64,000 bases of DNA from assembly GCF_001541315.1 (NCBI RefSeq), contig NZ_LMVK01000002.1:62001-126000 (forward strand), in the 5' to 3' direction. The notes below the pieces were generated by a model. It was not told the DNA's origin. It did not search any database and saw only the letters and a list, made by a program, of their open reading frames with translations. Source of the stretch: Agrobacterium tumefaciens str. B6. GTDB lineage: Bacteria; Pseudomonadota; Alphaproteobacteria; Rhizobiales; Rhizobiaceae. The translations under genes were made by a program, and so were the position numbers. Below, in pieces: positions 18,029 to 26,267 of this stretch. How positions within the stretch are numbered: the stretch's first letter is position 1; every line of letters begins with the position of its first letter.

Positions 18029-19105
18029 ATGACAGACAAGACCATCATCATGAAACGGCGCAGTTTCCTCACAGTCACCGCAGGCGCGCTCGCCACACCC
18101 TATTTTTATACCGCGGCTTCCGCGCAGGACCGCACCATGTATGTCGGCGTCTATAATTCGGCACAGGGCGGGCTGATCAAGAAGGAAGTGATCCCGGCCT
18201 TCGAAAAGGAATATAAGTGCCGGGTCCTGACGACTGAAGGCGCAACGCTTGCCAATATCGCCACGCTGCGCGCCACCCGCGAAAATCCGCAATATAGCGT
18301 GATGTCGATGGACGATGTCGGCGTTCCCCAGGCCAAGGAGGAGGGCCTGATCGAGCAATTGCCGATCGACGAAATCCCCAACCTCAAGAACGTCTATTCC
18401 CGTTATCTTTTCGAAGACAATTTCGGCGTCGGTTTTGCAATTTCGATTGCCGGCCTGTTCTACAATCCGACAACGGGCAAGCCGTTCGAAAGTTACGAAC
18501 AGATGTTCGACAAGAAATATGCCCGCCGGATGCTTCTGAATACGCCGAAGAATACCCAGAGCGTTCTGATGCTGATGGTGGCGGCCGCACTTGCGACCGG
18601 CAAACCGCTGAAAGAAGCGCAATATGCCACCGATGCAGGCTGGGCGAAACTTGCCGACCTGAAGCCGAACGTCCTTTCCATCTATGATGCGGAAGCGCAG
18701 ACCATGATGGTTGCGCAGGGCCAGGCGGATTTCGGCGGCATCGAATATTCCAAGGCCGTTTATCCACACACCAAAAAGAGCGTGCCGCTGGACATGACCT
18801 TCCCGAAGGAAGGCGCTTTCACCGGCATCAACTCCATCGCGCTGGTCAAGGGCGGGCCGCACCGCGATCTCGCTCTCGCCTATATCAACCGCATCCTCGA
18901 CCCCGGCGTGCAGAAGATGCTGTCTGAAGCCACGCTCAGCGCCCCCTCCGTCAAGGGCATCGAGTTCGGCGCGGATACGGCGAAATTCCTTGCCTATCCG
19001 GAAGCGAAGATGGAATCGCTGAACCTCTTCACGCCGGACTGGAAATACATCATTCCGCGCCGCGCGCAGTGGCTCGAAAAATACAACCAGACCTTTAACG
19101 GCTGA
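18029..19105 (+). CDS. Periplasmic binding protein, PotD/polyamine family
   Basis: A 358-residue extracellular solute-binding protein (family 1/PotD-like). The N-terminus carries a twin-arginine-like signal (MKRRSFLTVTAGALATPYFYTAASAQ), so export may be through Tat, with cleavage after ASA. The mature protein shows the binding-protein pattern, including QGQADFGGIEYSKAVYP near the hinge. ATG 18029 is used rather than longer in-frame extensions that would overlap the permease gene. Ligand specificity cannot be assigned. Confidence 0.9.
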   Translation: MTDKTIIMKRRSFLTVTAGALATPYFYTAASAQDRTMYVGVYNSAQGGLIKKEVIPAFEKEYKCRVLTTEGATLANIATLRATRENPQYSVMSMDDVGVPQAKEEGLIEQLPIDEIPNLKNVYSRYLFEDNFGVGFAISIAGLFYNPTTGKPFESYEQMFDKKYARRMLLNTPKNTQSVLMLMVAAALATGKPLKEAQYATDAGWAKLADLKPNVLSIYDAEAQTMMVAQGQADFGGIEYSKAVYPHTKKSVPLDMTFPKEGAFTGINSIALVKGGPHRDLALAYINRILDPGVQKMLSEATLSAPSVKGIEFGADTAKFLAYPEAKMESLNLFTPDWKYIIPRRAQWLEKYNQTFNG

Positions 19106-19114
19106 GGAACGCAG

Positions 19115-20218
19115 ATGAAATCCGTAGAAGTCCGCCTGGAAAGACTGACCAAGCATTACAGCGGTCAGGTCGTTGCCGTCGATGATGTTTCGCTTACCGT
19201 CAAGGCAGGGGAAATCCTGGCGCTTCTCGGTCCGAGCGGATGCGGGAAAACGACCTGCCTTCGCATGATTGCGGGGCTCGTCGATCCCACCTCGGGTGAA
19301 ATCGTGGTCGGCGGCAAGCCGACCACGCGCACCCCGGTTCATCGCCGCAATGTCGGTATGCTGTTTCAGAACTACGCCCTGTTTCCCCATATGACCGTTG
19401 CCGAAAACGTCGCCTTCGGTCTCGAGATGCGGGGCGTTTCCAAGGCCGATCGGGAAGGGCGTGTGAAGCAGGCGCTCGATCTCGTTCAGCTGCACGCCTT
19501 CGGCGACCGGCTGCCGGCGCAGCTTTCCGGCGGCCAGCAGCAGCGTGTCGCACTGGCGCGCGCTCTGGTGATCGAGCCTTCGATGCTGCTGCTGGACGAG
19601 CCGCTTGGCGCACTCGACAAGGGCCTTCGGGAAAGCATGCAGGTTGAAATCCGCAGCCTGCAGCAGCGGCTTGGCCTCACCACCATCATGGTGACGCATG
19701 ATCAGGACGAGGCCCTGACCATGGCGGACCAGATCGCCGTGATGCGGGACGGCAATCTCGAGCAGATCGCGCCGGCAGGTGAAATCTACCAGAAGCCGCT
19801 GACGCGCTTCGTCGCTGGTTTCATCGGCGCCTCGAACTTCTTCGAGGCGAGTGTGGTGGAACGCAACGGCCGCGCCGCACGGCTTGTGACCGGTGCCGGG
19901 GTGCGGCTGGATGTGGATGACATGGGTACGGTCCAGGGCGACAAGGTTGTTGTCACGGTTCGCCCGGAGGCGATCTCGGTTTCGCCGCTTGCGGCCGACG
20001 CGGGTGAAAACGCCAGCAATTCCACGACGGCAAAAGTGGAGCAGGTCGTCTATCGCGGTTTTATGCTGCACTACTACCTGCGGCTGGATAGTGGCGAGCC
20101 GATGATCGCCTACAGGCAGACCCAGACGGAAGGGTTCACCAATGCCGTCAGCGTGGCCGGCGACCGGGTGAAACTGAGCTGGACAAACGACAGCAATCAC
20201 GTGATCCAGCTGAATTGA
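19115..20218 (+). CDS. ABC importer ATPase, PotA type
   Basis: A 367-residue ATPase. Walker A is GPSGCGKTT (about residues 39-47), the signature is [15 protein letters not shown] and Walker B is LLLDEPLGALD, followed by the switch His in VTHD. After about residue 240 comes a TOBE-type regulatory domain (FIGASNFFEASVVERNG ...). It powers the importer encoded by the three preceding genes and closes the operon. It converges on the pxpA-like gene across a 135-base gap with a hairpin. Confidence 0.95.
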   Translation: MKSVEVRLERLTKHYSGQVVAVDDVSLTVKAGEILALLGPSGCGKTTCLRMIAGLVDPTSGEIVVGGKPTTRTPVHRRNVGMLFQNYALFPHMTVAENVAFGLEMRGVSKADREGRVKQALDLVQLHAFGDRLPAQLSGGQQQRVALARALVIEPSMLLLDEPLGALDKGLRESMQVEIRSLQQRLGLTTIMVTHDQDEALTMADQIAVMRDGNLEQIAPAGEIYQKPLTRFVAGFIGASNFFEASVVERNGRAARLVTGAGVRLDVDDMGTVQGDKVVVTVRPEAISVSPLAADAGENASNSTTAKVEQVVYRGFMLHYYLRLDSGEPMIAYRQTQTEGFTNAVSVAGDRVKLSWTNDSNHVIQLN

Positions 20219-20278
20219 TACTTCCTCTGCCGGATCGGTTCACCGGTTCGGCCGACGAAAAATACCTGAAAATGTAAT

Positions 20279-20310
20279 GGCACCGTGCTCCAGAAATGAT
20301 GCACGGTGCC
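20279..20310. terminator. Hairpin between converging operons
   Basis: GGCACCGTGC (20279-20288) and GCACGGTGCC (20301-20310) form a perfect 10-bp stem with a 12-base loop. It lies between the ABC ATPase (plus) and the PxpA homologue (minus). T-rich sequence follows only loosely on the plus side. It could serve both directions. Confidence 0.6.
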
Positions 20311-20353
20311 GTAATTGTTTGATTGTCAATGATAAGAGGAAAGCGGGCCGCCC

Positions 20354-21121
20354 TCAGACGACTACTTCGCGGGCCGGAACGACGCTGCCCCCGCAGGCTT
20401 CCACTTCGCTGCGCACCGTGCGAGCAAGCTCCAGCGAACCGGGTGTATCGCTGTGAACGAGGATCGATCTGGCGCGAACGGGGATGATCTCGCCCTCGAT
20501 TGTCGTGACGGTGCCTTTTTCCAGAAACTGGCGCACGCGCGCGCGCACTTTCGTCTCTTCCTTGATGACGGAATTGGGCAGCTTGCGCGGCACGAGCTGC
20601 CCCTTCACATCATAGGCCCGGTCGGCGAGGAAAAGATTGAGCACCTTCAGCCCGCAATCCAGCGCGGCCTTTTCGATCAGCATGTCCGGCATCGAAAAGA
20701 CGATGAGATTGGGATCGACCGCTTTGATCTTTTTCATGATCCGTTCGGCAAGGGCCGCGTCGCGGTTGATCATGTTGCCCATGGCAGCATGGAAGCTGAT
20801 GTGAGAAAGCGCGACATCCTGCGCCCTCGCAATCGCCGATAGCGCGCCGAGCTGGTAGAGAACCTGCTGTTCCATTTCTTCCGCGTCGACGGGAATTTCG
20901 CGGCGGCCAAAGCCGAGACGGTCGGCAAGGCCCGGATGAGCGCCGACGCCGACGCCGTTCTGTTTGGCCAGACGCACCATGCGCGCCATCATTTCCGGAT
21001 CGCCCGCATGGAATCCGCAGGCGATATTTGCCGAAGAGACGACTTCCATAAGTTTCTCGTCGTCGCAGACCTTATAGACGCCGAAACCTTCGCCCATATC
21101 GGAATTAACATCGATCTTCAT
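20354..21121 (-). CDS. LamB/YcsF-family protein, PxpA (5-oxoprolinase subunit A) homologue, divergent
   Basis: A 255-residue protein of the family whose characterised member PxpA acts with PxpB and PxpC in ATP-dependent 5-oxoproline hydrolysis. It keeps the N-terminal DVNSDMGEGFG (DxNxDxGEG) and SANIACGFHAGDP. At residues 109-116 it has SFHAAMGN where E. coli PxpA has KPHGMLYN, and late in the protein VHSD stands for VHGD, so the active-site region differs from the standard enzyme. It is the last gene of the operon, preceded by AAGGAGAGGG. Whether it still acts on 5-oxoproline is doubtful. Confidence 0.82.
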   Translation of the reverse strand: MKIDVNSDMGEGFGVYKVCDDEKLMEVVSSANIACGFHAGDPEMMARMVRLAKQNGVGVGAHPGLADRLGFGRREIPVDAEEMEQQVLYQLGALSAIARAQDVALSHISFHAAMGNMINRDAALAERIMKKIKAVDPNLIVFSMPDMLIEKAALDCGLKVLNLFLADRAYDVKGQLVPRKLPNSVIKEETKVRARVRQFLEKGTVTTIEGEIIPVRARSILVHSDTPGSLELARTVRSEVEACGGSVVPAREVVV

Positions 21122-21145
21122 GGTCCCTCTCCTTGTTTTTCAGGA

Positions 21146-22144
21146 TTATCGTTTTGCGAGCGTGCCGAGTGCGGCGGTGACCAGCGGCAGGGTCTTGCGG
21201 ATATCCGCGAAATAGGCGTCGATCGCCTGTTCGACTTCCAGCGCCTCACGCACCGTCGCCTGCACGAAGCGGATGCGGCTGCCGATGCGCGCCTGTCCGA
21301 GCCGCCACAGATCGCTGTCGATGATGCCGGCCATCTTGGGATAACCGCCGGCCGTATTGGCGTCGCTCATCTGGATGATCGGCTCGCCGCTTGGCGGCAC
21401 CTGAACCACACCGGGAATGACGCCGTAAGAACGCAGCTCCACCGGGGCCGAAAGTGTCATCGGCGTTCCGGCAAGCCGGTAACCGGTGCGGTCGCTCTGT
21501 GAGGTGATTTTCCAGGCCTCCGACCAGAAACGTTCGGCGCCTTCGCCGAAAAGATCGTGTTCGGCGGCCGGAATGGCTCTCAGCAGCAATTCGCCATTGT
21601 CGGACACCGGAAACATGTCCGGCATCGCATCGGCAAGCGGCATGACGCCAAGACCGTTTGAGGGCAGCGGCGAGGCCTCGGATGGCAGAACGGCAAGCCT
21701 GTCGCCGGTCGCGAGATGGCGTCCTTCGTGGCCGCCGAAGGAACCGCGAAGCGAGGTGCTGCGCGATCCCATCACCACCGGAACATCGATGCCGCCCTGA
21801 AGGCAGAGATAGGCGCGAGCATTCTTCTGCGGTGTCGAAAGCTCGAGTATTTGACCTTTTTCAGCCCGAGTGCACCAGTAGGGTGGCAGGTCCGCACCAT
21901 CAAGCCGTGCCGCGCAATCTGCGCCGGTCACGGCGAAGGTCAGGGCCTCTTCGAACTCGATGCGGAAAGGGAAGGTCTGGATTTCAATCCCGGCGGCGTC
22001 TTCGCCGTTGCCGACGAGGATATTGCCGACCCTGAGCGCGATGGGATCCATCGCGCCCGTGGCGGTGATGCCGATATTGCGGTAACCCGCGCGGCCAAGA
22101 TCCTGGACGGTGTTCAGCGGTCCGCAGGCAAGAATATGGATCAT
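21146..22144 (-). CDS. Carboxyltransferase-type subunit, PxpC homologue
   Basis: A 332-residue protein of the biotin-dependent carboxyltransferase/urea-amidolyase C family. Recognisable stretches are GPLNTVQDLGRAGYRNIGI near the start, SGAMD-like ATGAMDPIALRVGN, LCLQGGIDVP and MGSRSTSLRGSFGG. Family members act with PxpB either as 5-oxoprolinase subunits or as the carboxyltransferase part of urea carboxylase. Its start overlaps the stop of the pxpB-like gene by 4 bases. The presence of biotin carboxylase and carrier genes in the same operon favours a true carboxyltransferase role. Confidence 0.87.
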   Translation of the reverse strand: MIHILACGPLNTVQDLGRAGYRNIGITATGAMDPIALRVGNILVGNGEDAAGIEIQTFPFRIEFEEALTFAVTGADCAARLDGADLPPYWCTRAEKGQILELSTPQKNARAYLCLQGGIDVPVVMGSRSTSLRGSFGGHEGRHLATGDRLAVLPSEASPLPSNGLGVMPLADAMPDMFPVSDNGELLLRAIPAAEHDLFGEGAERFWSEAWKITSQSDRTGYRLAGTPMTLSAPVELRSYGVIPGVVQVPPSGEPIIQMSDANTAGGYPKMAGIIDSDLWRLGQARIGSRIRFVQATVREALEVEQAIDAYFADIRKTLPLVTAALGTLAKR

Positions 22145-22854
22145 AGTTCGATCCTTTCAGGAAGGAAACGAACCCGGTCGCCGGGCGCAAGCACCGCCGG
22201 CTGCTCGGCCGTGGCGTCGAACATGGTGATTTCGGTGAAACCCAGCGAATTCCAGCCATTAGGCCCGGTCAGGACCGAGATGCCAGACTGCATACCGCCG
22301 ATCGTCACCATGCCTTTCAGCATGCGCAGCGACGGAACTTTTTTGCGTGGCATGAAAATGCGTGGATCGAGACCGCCGAGATAACCAAAGCCCGGCGCGC
22401 TGCCGACGGCGAAAACCGTATAGGTCTGCTCGAAGTGCAGGCGCACGACTTCCTTGTCCGATAGGCCTGAATAATCGCAGATCGCGGCAAGATCGATGGC
22501 GTGCTCGCCGCCATAGGTCGTCGGCACCTCGATGGTCTTGCCGAGAAGATCGAGTTCCGCGGTTCTTTGCCAGATATCGAGAAGTTCATCCTGCAAACAC
22601 CCGGCATCATCGGGCGTGCCGCGCAGCACGATCAGGAGGTTGGTCATGCCGGGTATCAGTTCCAGCACATCGGGGCGGTCCTTCAGCGCGCGTGTCAGCG
22701 CCCAGATGCGCCGCTGTGCAGGCAGGTCCAGCTCGCCGGGCGCTTCGATCAGAAAGGTCTTGTTGCCGATCATCGAGATTTTCGGCAGGCCCAGATGAGC
22801 GGGGGAAAGGTGGGGCGTTTTCAGCGGGAGGTTGCTCATTGACGTCACCATCAT
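22141..22854 (-). CDS. Carboxyltransferase-type subunit, PxpB/KipI homologue
   Basis: A 237-residue protein of the allophanate hydrolase subunit 1 (KipI/PxpB) family. SAPGFGYLGGLDPRIFMPRKKVPSLR and the later GGMQSGISVLTGPNGWNSLG correspond to the conserved AAPGF-YLGG and GGxQTGIYPxxxPGGW regions of the family, with changes in the second. It partners the PxpC homologue downstream. The start overlaps the stop of the carrier-like gene by 4 bases; a later Met (residue 6) is also possible. Confidence 0.87.
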   Translation of the reverse strand: MMVTSMSNLPLKTPHLSPAHLGLPKISMIGNKTFLIEAPGELDLPAQRRIWALTRALKDRPDVLELIPGMTNLLIVLRGTPDDAGCLQDELLDIWQRTAELDLLGKTIEVPTTYGGEHAIDLAAICDYSGLSDKEVVRLHFEQTYTVFAVGSAPGFGYLGGLDPRIFMPRKKVPSLRMLKGMVTIGGMQSGISVLTGPNGWNSLGFTEITMFDATAEQPAVLAPGDRVRFLPERIEL

Positions 22855-23291
22855 GCTTCGGTCCTGAGAAGGGTGGAGCCATATCCGACAAGCGCACGGG
22901 CTTCTGCCACCACTTCGGTGACGGTGCCGGCTTTGTCGGCGATCACCGGAACGATCACGGGTCCGACTGTCACGAATGCAACGATTTCGCCCTTCACTAC
23001 CGATTTTCCTGTCTGGATCGGGCGGTCGGGGCGCTGCGGATGCGCTGGGGTGAAGATGCCGGCAATCGGTGCGCGGGCAAGGATGTCTCCGGTCTTTGCC
23101 GGCGCCTTGGCCGTCTCGGCGGGGCGCGGTGCGGCAGGAGCCTGACCCCCTGCCATGGCGACGATCTTCAGTGACCCATCCGGCGTCTCTATTTCGATGG
23201 CGGATACGTTGTTGCGCTCAAGGTAAGCGGCAAGATCGGCAATGATGCCAGGCTCGCTGTAGCGGGATATCGAAACAGACTGTCGCTTCAT
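22851..23291 (-). CDS. Biotin/lipoyl-attachment-domain protein lacking the biotinyl lysine
   Basis: A 146-residue protein with the layout of a biotin carboxyl carrier: a helical N-terminus (IIADLAAYLERNNVSAIEIETPDGSLKIV), an Ala/Pro linker (50-67) and a C-terminal biotinyl-type beta-barrel (IAGIFTPAHPQRP ... ADKAGTVTEVVAE). Aligned without gaps to E. coli AccB, the biotinylated MKM is replaced by Gly110-Pro111-Val112, so this copy cannot be biotinylated. It overlaps the biotin carboxylase gene and the pxpB-like gene by 4 bases each, hence is part of the same translated unit. It may be a structural or regulatory subunit that keeps the barrel fold. Confidence 0.85.
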   Translation of the reverse strand: MKRQSVSISRYSEPGIIADLAAYLERNNVSAIEIETPDGSLKIVAMAGGQAPAAPRPAETAKAPAKTGDILARAPIAGIFTPAHPQRPDRPIQTGKSVVKGEIVAFVTVGPVIVPVIADKAGTVTEVVAEARALVGYGSTLLRTEA

Positions 23292-24682
23292 TTTGAACTC
23301 CGCGCTGCAAGCCAGTGTTCGAGGTAATGGATGTCAGTGCCGCCTTCGGAGAAGGCCGGGTCTTCCAATATTCCCCGATGCAGCGGCAGGTTGGTGGAGA
23401 CGCCTTCGATGCGCATTTCGCCAAGCGCGCGCCGCATGCGCATGATCGCCTGTTCGCGCGTCGGCGCATGAACAATGAGCTTGGCGATCAGGGAATCGTA
23501 ATGCGCCGAAACGCGATACCCCGCCGTCACATGGGTATCGACCCGCACGCCGGGGCCGCCCGGCAGGTGAAGATGGGTGATGAGGCCTGGGCAGGGAACG
23601 AAGTTGTACGCGTCCTCGGCATTGATGCGGCACTCGATCGAATGTCCCTCGCAGACAATGTCTTTCTGCGAAATTTCAAGCGGATGACCGAGAGCGACGA
23701 GAAGCTGCTGGCGCACCAGATCCACGCCCGAGGTCATTTCCGTGACCGGATGTTCGACCTGCAGACGGGTGTTCATCTCGATGAAGTAGAATTCACCGTT
23801 TTCGTAGAGAAACTCGAAGGTGCCGACGCCGCGATAACCGATCTGGCGGCACGCTTCCACGCAGCGATTGCCGACAAAGGCCGCAACATCAGGCGGGATG
23901 CCGATGGCCGGACCTTCCTCGACGACTTTCTGGTGCCGGCGCTGCATCGAGCAATCGCGCAGGCCAACCCAGACGCCGCCGCCCTGACCATCGCAGAGAA
24001 CCTGAATTTCGACATGGCGAGGATGTTCGAGGAATTTTTCGATATAGAGTTCCGGCGTTCCGAAGGCGCGGCTTGCCTCTTCGCGCGTAACGAGAACGGC
24101 GTCGTGAAGGGTGGAGGCATCATGAACGACGCGCATGCCACGTCCACCGCCGCCGCCGGCTGCCTTGACGATGACGGGATAGCCGATCTCAGTGGCGATT
24201 TTCGAAACCTCCGCCATGTCATCCGGCAGGGCGGAATCGGGGCCGGGAACGCAGGGCACGCCGGCCTCCATCATCGCCCGTTTTGCCGCGATCTTGTCGC
24301 CCATGGTGCGGATGGCGTCGGCACGTGGGCCGATGAAAACCGCACCCGCTTCCTCAACCGCTTCCGAAAACGATGCCCTTTCGGAGAGAAAACCATAACC
24401 GGGATGAACTGCACCGGCGCCCGTCAGCTTCATGGCAAGCAGGATAGCCGGCACGTTGAGATAGCTCTGGCCGGGAGAAGCCGGGCCGATGCAGATGGCG
24501 GTATCGGCCGCCTTCAGATAATCCGCATCCCTGTCCGCTTCCGAATAGACCATGATGGTCTTCAGGCCGAGTTCACGGCAGGCGCGCTGCACGCGGAGTG
24601 CGATTTCGCCGCGATTGGCGATGAGGACGCTGTCGAATGCCCTTTGCCCGGCTGCTTCCTTTGGAAGTGTTGCATCCATCAT
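23288..24682 (-). CDS. Biotin carboxylase (AccC type)
   Basis: A 464-residue ATP-grasp enzyme that carboxylates biotin on a carrier using bicarbonate and ATP. It starts VLIANRGEIALRVQRACRELG, has the glycine loop KAAGGGGGRGMRVV (ATP lid) and the catalytic FIEMNTRLQVEHPVTE. Length and motifs agree with stand-alone AccC proteins. It overlaps the true carrier gene upstream (ATGA) and the lysine-less carrier gene downstream. Its place beside PxpB/PxpC homologues suggests a dedicated carboxylase, not the housekeeping acetyl-CoA carboxylase, whose genes are usually elsewhere. It is therefore not given the accC symbol. Confidence 0.93.
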   Translation of the reverse strand: MMDATLPKEAAGQRAFDSVLIANRGEIALRVQRACRELGLKTIMVYSEADRDADYLKAADTAICIGPASPGQSYLNVPAILLAMKLTGAGAVHPGYGFLSERASFSEAVEEAGAVFIGPRADAIRTMGDKIAAKRAMMEAGVPCVPGPDSALPDDMAEVSKIATEIGYPVIVKAAGGGGGRGMRVVHDASTLHDAVLVTREEASRAFGTPELYIEKFLEHPRHVEIQVLCDGQGGGVWVGLRDCSMQRRHQKVVEEGPAIGIPPDVAAFVGNRCVEACRQIGYRGVGTFEFLYENGEFYFIEMNTRLQVEHPVTEMTSGVDLVRQQLLVALGHPLEISQKDIVCEGHSIECRINAEDAYNFVPCPGLITHLHLPGGPGVRVDTHVTAGYRVSAHYDSLIAKLIVHAPTREQAIMRMRRALGEMRIEGVSTNLPLHRGILEDPAFSEGGTDIHYLEHWLAARSSK

Positions 24683-25146
24683 TCGAACTCCAGCACTGGC
24701 TGTCCAAGTTCGACGTCTTCGCCGTCATTGGCGATGAATCTGGCGATCCTGCCGCTTCGTTCGGCTCTCACGGTGTTGAACACTTTCATCGCTTCGATGA
24801 TGAAGAGTTCCTGCCCTTCCCTAACCTCGTCTCCGGCTTCAGCGAAAGCTGCCGAGCCCGGGCTCGGAGCGCGATGGAAAAGACCGAATGAGGGTGCCGC
24901 GACGATGCCGGAGGGCGCCGGTGCCGCTGTGGCGGATTCAGGTGCCTGTTCTTCGGCGCGGGGTGCCTCGTCGGGTGCCGCTTCCGCCACCGGAACGATG
25001 CGGGGCTGCGATGATGTCGCGTGCTGTGAAACGGCATTGTTTTCGCGAATGATCCGGACCGTGGTTCCCGCCTGGCTCACGGTCAATTCGGACACTCGCG
25101 AAGAGCCGACAAACTCGATCAGTTTCTTGATCTTTTCCAGATCCAT
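24679..25146 (-). CDS. Biotin carboxyl carrier protein with intact biotinylation motif
   Basis: A 155-residue carrier. Residues 1-35 form the AccB-like N-terminal helix (MDLEKIKKLIEFVGSSRVSEL), a Pro/Ala/Glu-rich linker runs to about 90, and the barrel ends in ELFIIEAMKVFNTVRAERSG with biotinyl lysine K121 in AMKV. The start at 25146 is chosen because it follows GGAAACC and gives the family N-terminus; an in-frame Met at 25221 would add 25 unlike residues. It is the first gene of the six-gene minus-strand operon and the partner of the biotin carboxylase. Confidence 0.9.
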   Translation of the reverse strand: MDLEKIKKLIEFVGSSRVSELTVSQAGTTVRIIRENNAVSQHATSSQPRIVPVAEAAPDEAPRAEEQAPESATAAPAPSGIVAAPSFGLFHRAPSPGSAAFAEAGDEVREGQELFIIEAMKVFNTVRAERSGRIARFIANDGEDVELGQPVLEFE

Positions 25147-25340
25147 ATTGGTTTCCAACGTCTTTTTTGTCCCCACGGCGGCGGGCAAGCGGAGCGGAAT
25201 CCGCACCCTGTCCATCAGCAACAGCTACCATGGAGGCGGGATTGATGGGGTCAGACGAAGTTTCTATGGACACGGGTTTGAGGTTTGATATCCCGCCGCC
25301 GCGTGGTGAAACGGTTCGAAGACGTCCGAAGGAACGAACC

Positions 25341-26267
25341 ATGGATTCCCGCAAAGGCATTCTCCTCAAAATCTCTGCAGCGCTCGCTCTTGTGCTGATG
25401 GGCGCCTGCATCAGCGGTCTCAGGGGTGAAATACCCATCGGGCAGGTCGTTTTTTTCAGGTCGGCGGTGGCCATGCTACCGCTCTGTCTGTGGATGGCCG
25501 TGCAGGGAGGATTTCGGAAACAGGTGGCGACCAGCCACATTGGCGGGCATCTGGTGAGGAGTTTTTCCGGAACCGGCGGCATGGTCTTCAGCTATCTGGC
25601 GCTGGCTTACATTCCGCTCGCTGATGCGACGGCCATCAGCTATGCCACGCCGCTTTTTACCGTCATTCTGGCGGTCTTTCTTCTGAAGGAGGTCGTGAGG
25701 ATTTATCGCTGGACGGCGGTGGTCTTCGGGCTGTGCGGCATCGTGCTTATCCTGTCGCCGCATTTTTCCTTCGATGTTTCGGATGTCGCCTCCGGTTCGG
25801 GTGTCGCCATGCTCGGTGGTCTGTTCGGTCTGGCAGCGGCTTTTTTCTCTGCGATATCGATGATCCAGATCCGGCATCTGACGCAGACGGAAAATACCGG
25901 TGCGATCATTTTCTATTTCACACTGCTCACAACGGTCATCGGTTTTGCCAGTATCGGCATGGGCTGGACAATGCCGACCGCGTGGCAATGGACCCTGCTG
26001 ATCGGTACCGGTCTCATTGGCGGGATCGCGCAGATACTGGTGACGCTGAGCCTGCGTTATGCCGAGGCTTCACTGCTGGCGCCGTTCGATTACACGACGA
26101 TGATCTGGGCGCTGCTGATCGGATATACCTTCATGGATCAGGTTCCGGCCCTGACGACCATTCTCGGCGCCTCGATCGTGGTTGCCGCCGGCTTGTTCAC
26201 GTTGTGGCGGGAAAGGCGGCTGCACAAAAAGCGCCTTACCGATGAGCTTACCTTATCGGCTCCCTGA
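25341..26267 (+). CDS. EamA/DMT-family membrane transporter
   Basis: A 308-residue protein with ten predicted membrane helices arranged as two EamA repeats (first beginning ILLKISAALALVLMGACISGL, second near AMLGGLFGLAAAFFSAISM). Such proteins export or exchange small metabolites. ATG 25341 follows GGAACGAACC; longer in-frame starts at 25265 or upstream would add a non-hydrophobic tail. It is divergent from the biotin-carboxylase operon. Its last 20 bases overlap the end of a paralogue on the other strand. Substrate unknown. Confidence 0.87.
   Translation: MDSRKGILLKISAALALVLMGACISGLRGEIPIGQVVFFRSAVAMLPLCLWMAVQGGFRKQVATSHIGGHLVRSFSGTGGMVFSYLALAYIPLADATAISYATPLFTVILAVFLLKEVVRIYRWTAVVFGLCGIVLILSPHFSFDVSDVASGSGVAMLGGLFGLAAAFFSAISMIQIRHLTQTENTGAIIFYFTLLTTVIGFASIGMGWTMPTAWQWTLLIGTGLIGGIAQILVTLSLRYAEASLLAPFDYTTMIWALLIGYTFMDQVPALTTILGASIVVAAGLFTLWRERRLHKKRLTDELTLSAP

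Noticed and set aside
18005..20200. Open frame of 731 codons on the minus strand opposite the binding protein and PotA-type ATPase genes
   Set aside because: It lies wholly antisense to two well-supported genes, is rich in His, Arg, Asp and Gly as expected of a shadow frame in GC-rich DNA, and shows no family motif.
20354..22854. Simple 5-oxoprolinase pxpABC operon
   Set aside because: The PxpA motif is changed and the genes are translationally linked to biotin carboxylase and carriers, so the plain assignment is not safe.
23315..25288. Open frame of 657 codons opposite the biotin carboxylase
   Set aside because: Antisense shadow of the carboxylase and carrier genes, whose motifs are unambiguous.
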